From an uncultured Muribaculaceae bacterium (GTDB taxonomy: Bacteria; Bacteroidota; Bacteroidia; Bacteroidales; Muribaculaceae): a stretch of 36,736 nt of DNA. The notes beneath the pieces were generated by a model. It ran no database searches. It saw only the letters and a program-made list of their open reading frames with translations, and was not told the DNA's origin. Each line of letters begins with the position of its first letter. The stretch's first letter is position 1. The translations under genes were made by a program, and so were the position numbers. Below, piece by piece: positions 33,632 to 36,736 of the stretch. The DNA lies in NCBI GenBank assembly GCA_947174275.1, contig CAMWIJ010000026.1, positions 1-36,736 of the forward strand, in the 5' to 3' direction.

Positions 33632-34048
33632 ATGAAAAAATTTGAACTTGGCAAACGACATAAATTGTGTGGCGCCGTAGCGGTCGACAGGCTTTTCACC
33701 GCCGGCGACTCGCGCAGTGCGCTGTGCTATCCCATCAAAGGGGTGTGGCGCGAAGCCGCCCGCAGAGCTGACGGCGATGCGTCATGCAAGTTTGTCATCA
33801 CCGTGCCGAAGAAGCGTCTGCGTCATGCCGTCGACCGCGTGGCTGCGCGCCGTCGCATACGCGAGGCCTACCGTCTGACCCACGGCCGTGTCGAAGAGGC
33901 ATGCTCGGCCGAAAACGGCGGCGTGGCCGACCTTGATATCGCTTTTGTCTATGTGGCCAACCGAGTGCTTCCGTCGGCCTCCATTCATGCCGCCATGGAG
34001 CGCCTGCTCGGCAAGATACATGACGCCGGCAAGTCGACAGATAAATAA
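33632..34048 (+). CDS. rnpA: Ribonuclease P protein component
   Basis: RnpA binds the RNase P RNA and helps it cleave tRNA 5' leaders. The 138-residue basic protein starts [20 protein letters not shown], matching the family's opening around the F-K-L-R-Lys-x-x-x-F pattern. It has [20 protein letters not shown] and RRIREAYR, where the RNR box normally sits. Here the RN-R of that box reads R-V-A, while the following RRRIREAYR is kept. Linkage to yidD (14 bases downstream) is the classical order and supports the call strongly. The gene has an unusually Ala/Arg-rich insertion ([16 protein letters not shown]). Confidence 0.88.
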   Translation: MKKFELGKRHKLCGAVAVDRLFTAGDSRSALCYPIKGVWREAARRADGDASCKFVITVPKKRLRHAVDRVAARRRIREAYRLTHGRVEEACSAENGGVADLDIAFVYVANRVLPSASIHAAMERLLGKIHDAGKSTDK

Positions 34049-34062
34049 TCCGTGACCTGTAT

Positions 34063-34302
34063 ATGAAGCCTATCAGACTGTTGAGCCGTCTGGCAAGCGC
34101 ATTGCTGTCGCTGCCGATATATTTCTACCGATATTGCATCTCGCCTATGCTGCCGGCAAGTTGCCGCTTCACGCCGACATGCTCGCAATATGCCCTTGAG
34201 GCGCTGCGAAAGCATGGTCCGGTGAAAGGGCTGTGGCTTACAGTGCGCCGCCTGTTGCGCTGCAATCCGTGGGGCGGATGCGGTTATGACCCTGTGCCAT
34301 GA
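34063..34302 (+). CDS. yidD: Membrane protein insertion efficiency factor YidD
   Basis: YidD is a small inner-membrane-associated protein thought to aid YidC-dependent membrane insertion. The 79 residues carry the family signature: an amphipathic N-terminal helix ([20 protein letters not shown]), then [20 protein letters not shown] with the three conserved cysteines, and the ending [17 protein letters not shown]. The gene is 14 bases after rnpA and its TGA (34300-34302) is eight bases before the next start, so rnpA, yidD and the TatD-like gene appear co-transcribed. Confidence 0.95.
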   Translation: MKPIRLLSRLASALLSLPIYFYRYCISPMLPASCRFTPTCSQYALEALRKHGPVKGLWLTVRRLLRCNPWGGCGYDPVP

Positions 34303-34309
34303 TAAATAT

Positions 34310-34963
34310 ATGAATATAAAAGATATTGATTCACACTGCCATGATCGCTCTGCCGGTCTGCTTACCCTCACACTCGACGAATACCGCGGTTACGAGCCTG
34401 CCACAGGGCAGAGGCTTGTGGTCGGGTTGCATCCGTGGGACACTTTGGAAAGCGATATGTATGAAGCGTTTAACATACTCTCCGACGCCATCACCGACCC
34501 AAATGTGGTGGCGATAGGGGAGATCGGCATCGACCCGCTCCACGGAGCGTCAGTGGAGCGTCAGGAGCAGCTGCTGCGCTATCAGCTGCAAGTGGCGGCC
34601 GACGCCCGCATGCCGGTGGTGTTTCATATCGTGCGCCGTTATGATATATTGCTGAAGTTGTATGCCGAGTTCAGGCCGGTGTCAGCCGGAGCGGTGCACG
34701 GTTTCAGAGCCAAGCCCGAAGTGGCCGCACAGCTTGCCGATGCGGGAATATATATGTCGGTGGGGCCGAAATTCAATGCCGAGACGGTGAAGATGATACC
34801 TCGCGAACTGCTCCTGCTGGAGACCGACGAGCTTCCCGAGTCGGAAATACGCAACGTGATTGCCGCAGTGGCTGACGTGCGGGGCATGCGTCAGGGCGCG
34901 CTCGCCGATCTTGCCCGTGAAAATCTGCGCCGTTTCCTCAATTCGGGTGCCAAAAGCGTGTAG
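34310..34963 (+). CDS. Short TatD-family metal-dependent hydrolase
   Basis: TatD proteins are TIM-barrel nucleases that act on DNA or on aminoacyl esters. From ATG 34310 the product has 217 residues, against about 260 for typical TatD. The motifs are present: DSHCHDRS (metal HxH), AIGEIGIDP (Glu), MPVVFHIVRR (His), GAVHGFRAKPEVAAQL (His) and LLLETDELPES (Asp). The region between HCH and the GEIG strand is abbreviated, where full-length members carry an extra helix-loop. The upstream ATG at 34286 would overlap yidD by 17 bases and adds only eight residues, so 34310 is preferred. Confidence 0.82.
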   Translation: MNIKDIDSHCHDRSAGLLTLTLDEYRGYEPATGQRLVVGLHPWDTLESDMYEAFNILSDAITDPNVVAIGEIGIDPLHGASVERQEQLLRYQLQVAADARMPVVFHIVRRYDILLKLYAEFRPVSAGAVHGFRAKPEVAAQLADAGIYMSVGPKFNAETVKMIPRELLLLETDELPESEIRNVIAAVADVRGMRQGALADLARENLRRFLNSGAKSV

Positions 34964-35014
34964 CGCAAAGGGGCGGCGATAGCGATAGTTGCGGCAGAGA
35001 TATCGTCATTATGT

Positions 35015-35038
35015 AGGCCGGCAGCCATGCTGCGGCCT
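35015..35038 (+). terminator. Weak terminator-like hairpin after the TatD gene
   Basis: AGGCC-G-GCAGC and GCTGC-GGCCT pair with a single bulged G around the loop CAT. No T-run follows (GTATTGTGC). It stands 52 bases after the stop and before the tRNA-Gln promoter. The rest of 34964-35085 holds nothing recognisable. Confidence 0.35.
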
Positions 35039-35085
35039 GTATTGTGCTCAATATCACGTTCAAATCAAAAATATTGGTGTAAAAA

Positions 35086-35117
35086 TTTGGAAAATTGCCA
35101 AAAGGTGTCTACCTTTG
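35086..35117 (+). promoter_or_regulatory. Promoter of tRNA-Gln
   Basis: TTTG at 35086-35089 and TACCTTTG at 35110-35117 are spaced by 20 bases, an excellent Bacteroidetes promoter. The predicted start lies about 35 bases before the tRNA. Confidence 0.8.
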
Positions 35118-35156
35118 TGGCGCTTTAGGCTCTTTAAGGGCTTGGGCAAACAGGAT

Positions 35157-35227
35157 TGTCTTATGGTGTAATGGTAGCACTGCAGTTTTTGGTTCTGCCT
35201 GTCTTGGTTCGAATCCAGGTAAGACAA
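35157..35227 (+). tRNA. trnQ: tRNA-Gln (anticodon UUG)
   Basis: The acceptor stem TGTCTTA pairs perfectly with TAAGACA (35220-35226), followed by discriminator A at 35227. The D arm is GTG-TAATGGTAG-CAC, the anticodon loop TTTTGGT reads TTG, and the T arm is CCTGG/TTCGAAT/CCAGG-like (TTGGTTCGAATCCAGG). The 31-39 pair is U-U, which is tolerated. CCA is not encoded. Confidence 0.96.
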
Positions 35228-35231
35228 CTCG

Positions 35232-35282
35232 AAGACTCCGCAAGAAGTTGGTTATTCAACAGCTTGCGGAGTCTTTCTTTTG
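35232..35282 (+). terminator. Rho-independent terminator of tRNA-Gln
   Basis: AAGACTCCGCAAG (35232-35244) and CTTGCGGAGTCTT (35263-35275) form a perfect 13-base stem around an 18-base loop. The stem is followed by a T-rich tail, TCTTTTG. It starts five bases after the tRNA. Confidence 0.82.
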
Positions 35283-35312
35283 TGCGTAGGGGCATTGCGG
35301 GAGGACTCATAT

Positions 35313-35395
35313 TGTAGGGACGCACGGCTCGTGCGTCCGCGTGTAGTGTTTGATAATCAGTGTGTTAGCGGACGCACGAGCCGTGCGTCCCTACA
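35313..35395. repeat. Dispersed inverted repeat R4, copy 2 (perfect)
   Basis: Arms of 28 bases (35313-35340 and 35368-35395) are exact reverse complements around a 27-base spacer that includes TGATAATCAG. Each arm holds GACGCACGGCTCGTGCGTC, itself a near-palindrome, so each arm can also fold alone. The other copy is at 2461-2545. Confidence 0.92.
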
Positions 35396-35447
35396 TTTTG
35401 GCGGCATTGTCGGGTCTCCGCGGCGTGTCATGCCAGGCTGCCGCGTA

Positions 35448-35560
35448 GAGCCGGAGGCTCGAACCTGTGATTAACCGGGGTTGGCAGACCGCTGAGCGGG
35501 CGAAGCCCCCGGCTGTCGACGTCACTACAGCACAAACCCGGGTGGGGCGCGCCGCTGTAT
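35448..35560 (+). repeat. Dispersed repeat R3, copy D (diverged)
   Basis: It starts AGAGCCGGAGGCTCGAACCT, then GTGATTAACCGGGGTTGGCA. The middle has drifted (GAGCGGGCGAAGCCCCCGGC) and it ends AACCCGGGTGGGGCGCGCCG. Opening hairpin, order and orientation are as in the other R3 copies. No gene is seen in 35396-35585. Confidence 0.75.
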
Positions 35561-35585
35561 ATTGCTGATCCGTAATAACTGATAT

Positions 35586-35625
35586 CAAAAAAAACGGCAG
35601 ACAACCATGAGATTGTCTGCCGTTT
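35586..35625 (-). terminator. Rho-independent terminator of tRNA-Leu
   Basis: AAACGGCAGACAA (35592-35604) and TTGTCTGCCGTTT (35613-35625) form a perfect 13-base stem with an eight-base loop. On the minus strand the stem is followed by a run of T (35587-35594 complement). It begins three bases beyond the tRNA 3' end. Confidence 0.88.
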
Positions 35626-35628
35626 GAG

Positions 35629-35710
35629 TACCCGGACCCGGGCTCGAACCGGGATGGGTTGCCCCACTGGTGTTTGAGACCAGCGCGTCTACCGATTCCG
35701 CCATCCGGGC
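35629..35710 (-). tRNA. trnL: tRNA-Leu (anticodon CAA)
   Basis: On the minus strand the gene begins GCCCGGATGGCGGAATCGGT. The acceptor stem GCCCGGA pairs with TCCGGGT (first pair G-U) before discriminator A. The anticodon stem CTGGT/ACCAG encloses CTCAAAC with anticodon CAA. A long variable arm TGGGGCAACCCA marks it as class II, and GGTTCGAGCCC is the T arm. CCA is not encoded. Confidence 0.96.
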
Positions 35711-35720
35711 GTTTGCGGTG

Positions 35721-35752
35721 CAAATGTACGGTAAAATTTTCTATTTTACAAC
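35721..35752 (-). promoter_or_regulatory. Promoter of tRNA-Leu
   Basis: On the minus strand TACATTTG (35721-35728) matches TAnnTTTG. A GTTG standing for TTTG (35749-35752) lies 20 bases upstream. The predicted start is within about six bases of the tRNA 5' end. Confidence 0.6.
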
Positions 35753-35821
35753 AATTTTTGCATAATTCGTATTTTGTAAATTGAGATTTTGAGAAAAGTT
35801 TGATAAAATGTGATGGAAAAA

Positions 35822-35853
35822 TTTGGTTGTGAGGGAATAAAGTCGTACCTTTG
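35822..35853 (+). promoter_or_regulatory. Promoter of rplU-rpmA
   Basis: TTTG at 35822-35825 and TACCTTTG at 35846-35853 are spaced by 20 bases, a near-ideal Bacteroidetes promoter. The leader of about 90 bases before rplU includes GGGCG-TTCCA-CCCGAC, which could form a small hairpin. No established L21 leader motif is recognised. Confidence 0.8.
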
Positions 35854-35949
35854 TGTGCTTAAATTTTTCCGCACCGGGTTGTCGATTAAGCGAATGCCGC
35901 AGAATGGGCGTTCCACCCGACGGAGTAACATATAAACCAACAAGTTAAA

Positions 35950-36270
35950 ATGTTTGTAATTGTAGAAATTCAAGGACAACAGTTCAAAGCTGAAAAAGAC
36001 AAGTTCTTGTATGTACACTATCTCGGCGAAGAGGTAAAAGAGGGTGACAAGGTAGAATTTGACCGTGTGCTTCTCGCAGACGCCGACGGTGACGTTAAGG
36101 TCGGCGCACCTACCGTAGAAGGTGCAAAGGTAGTATGCGAAGTAGCTGCTCCCCTCGTAAAAGGTGACAAAGTGATCGTTTTCAAGAAAAAACGTCGCAA
36201 AGGTTACCGTGTGAAAAACGGTCATCGCCAGTATTTCACTAAAGTTGTGATTAAAGACGTTATTGCATAA
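35950..36270 (+). CDS. rplU: 50S ribosomal protein L21
   Basis: L21 binds 23S rRNA domain V/II near L20. The 106-residue product matches the family end to end: [40 protein letters not shown], and the conserved [20 protein letters not shown] near the C-terminus. Codon use shifts toward GTA, GAA and AAA compared with the accessory genes, as expected for a highly expressed gene. rpmA follows after 19 bases. Confidence 0.97.
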   Translation: MFVIVEIQGQQFKAEKDKFLYVHYLGEEVKEGDKVEFDRVLLADADGDVKVGAPTVEGAKVVCEVAAPLVKGDKVIVFKKKRRKGYRVKNGHRQYFTKVVIKDVIA

Positions 36271-36289
36271 CCCCTAAAATCTTAAAGAA

Positions 36290-36553
36290 ATGGCACATAA
36301 AAAAGGTGTAGGTAGTTCGAAGAACGGTCGTGAATCAGAAAGCAAACGACTCGGTGTTAAGATTTTCGGCGGTCAGAATTGCAAAGCCGGCAACATTATC
36401 AAGCGTCAGCGTGGCACAGTGCACCACCCCGGTCAGAACGTGGGCATGGGCAAAGACCACACAATCTACGCTCTGATTGACGGTGTGGTTGTTTTCTCTG
36501 AAGGAAAGAACGGCCGCCGCTTCATCAATGTCGCTCCGCACGCCGAAGCATAA
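36290..36553 (+). CDS. rpmA: 50S ribosomal protein L27
   Basis: L27 reaches the peptidyl transferase centre with its N-terminal tail. The 87-residue product begins [20 protein letters not shown] without the Firmicutes-type cleaved extension. It continues with [17 protein letters not shown] and the glycine-rich [16 protein letters not shown]. It is translated from the rplU transcript, and a strong terminator follows at 36571. Confidence 0.97.
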   Translation: MAHKKGVGSSKNGRESESKRLGVKIFGGQNCKAGNIIKRQRGTVHHPGQNVGMGKDHTIYALIDGVVVFSEGKNGRRFINVAPHAEA

Positions 36554-36570
36554 ACGTAAGTTTCAACACC

Positions 36571-36620
36571 ATAAAAAAGCGTCGTGTCCCCGTAGCGGGT
36601 CACGACGCTTTTTTTATGGT
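36571..36620 (+). terminator. Terminator after rpmA, probably bidirectional
   Basis: GCGTCGTG (36579-36586) pairs with CACGACGC (36601-36608), extended by CCC/GGG in the loop region. The stem is flanked by AAAAAA before and TTTTTTTT after. The A-run and T-run make it usable on both strands. Confidence 0.9.
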
Positions 36621-36677
36621 AGAACTCAGAGAAAATGCTGCCAAAATGTAGGGAGTCGCGGCTCCATCAAGTCAAAG

Positions 36678-36736
36678 CCGAGGTGTAAATCGGCGTCCTA
36701 CGGAAGCCTTTGCTATATTTGCGGGTTAGCCCCGGA
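36678..36736 (+). repeat. Dispersed repeat R2, copy 3 (cut by window end)
   Basis: GAGGTGTAAATCGGCGTCCT, then GGAAGCCTTTGCTATATTTG, CGGGTTAGCCCCGGA match the first half of R2 at 4534 and the reverse copy at 2888. The copy keeps the TATATTTG box. Upstream TGTAGGGAGTCGCGGCTCC (36647 on) faintly resembles an R4 arm. Confidence 0.75.

Noticed and set aside
35280-35723. Frames of 64-110 codons around the two tRNAs
   Set aside because: They read through tRNA-Leu, R4 and R3 and share peptides with other repeat copies.

Overview
The window looks like chromosome from a GC-rich gut Bacteroidales, most likely a Muribaculaceae (S24-7) relative. This is inferred from paired SusC/SusD outer-membrane genes, many short-signal lipoproteins with a Cys lipobox, promoters with the Bacteroidetes -33 TTTG / -7 TAnnTTTG elements, no Shine-Dalgarno-like leaders, and the gene sets rsmA-mgtE, M28 peptidase-sufE-mutS, rnpA-yidD-TatD and rplU-rpmA. 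No species can be assigned from sequence reading alone.

Layout. 1-2432: housekeeping pair rsmA and mgtE, overlapping by an ATGA. 2433-5042: an accessory island. A visibly AT-rich minus-strand three-gene cassette (small membrane protein, lipoprotein, second small membrane protein paralogous to the first) sits between two clusters of GC-rich dispersed repeats. 5037-10439: a membrane-anchored unknown protein divergent from an M28 peptidase lipoprotein, then sufE, a palindromic repeat, mutS, and a SlyD-like FKBP isomerase behind a sigma-54-like promoter. 10562-11914: an AAA ATPase/DUF4143 gene preceded by two in-phase palindromes. 12008-14425 (minus): a secreted GH95 alpha-L-fucosidase.

15015-30965 is the main accessory locus: seven closely spaced plus-strand genes (FAS1 lipoprotein, SusC, SusD, FAS1 lipoprotein, FAS1 lipoprotein, SusC, SusD), followed after 321 bases by a secreted FG-GAP/VCBS protein with a T9SS-like C-terminal module. 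It looks like a double outer-membrane uptake or adhesion system in which fasciclin lipoproteins take the place that glycan-binding proteins and glycosidases hold in a normal polysaccharide utilization locus. No glycosidase lies inside it; the GH95 gene is divergent from it. 33632-36553: rnpA, yidD, a short TatD-like hydrolase, tRNA-Gln(UUG), repeats, tRNA-Leu(CAA, minus), rplU and rpmA.

At least five dispersed intergenic repeat families are visible and are called R1-R5 here. R1 is a nested GC palindrome with 36-base arms. R2 is a unit of about 125 bases that appears to have inserted beside one R1 copy, judged against another copy lacking the insert. R3 is a unit of about 110 bases beginning with a small hairpin. 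R4 is a 28-base-arm inverted repeat. R5 is a short AT-rich unit. They explain many spurious open frames in the intergenic regions.
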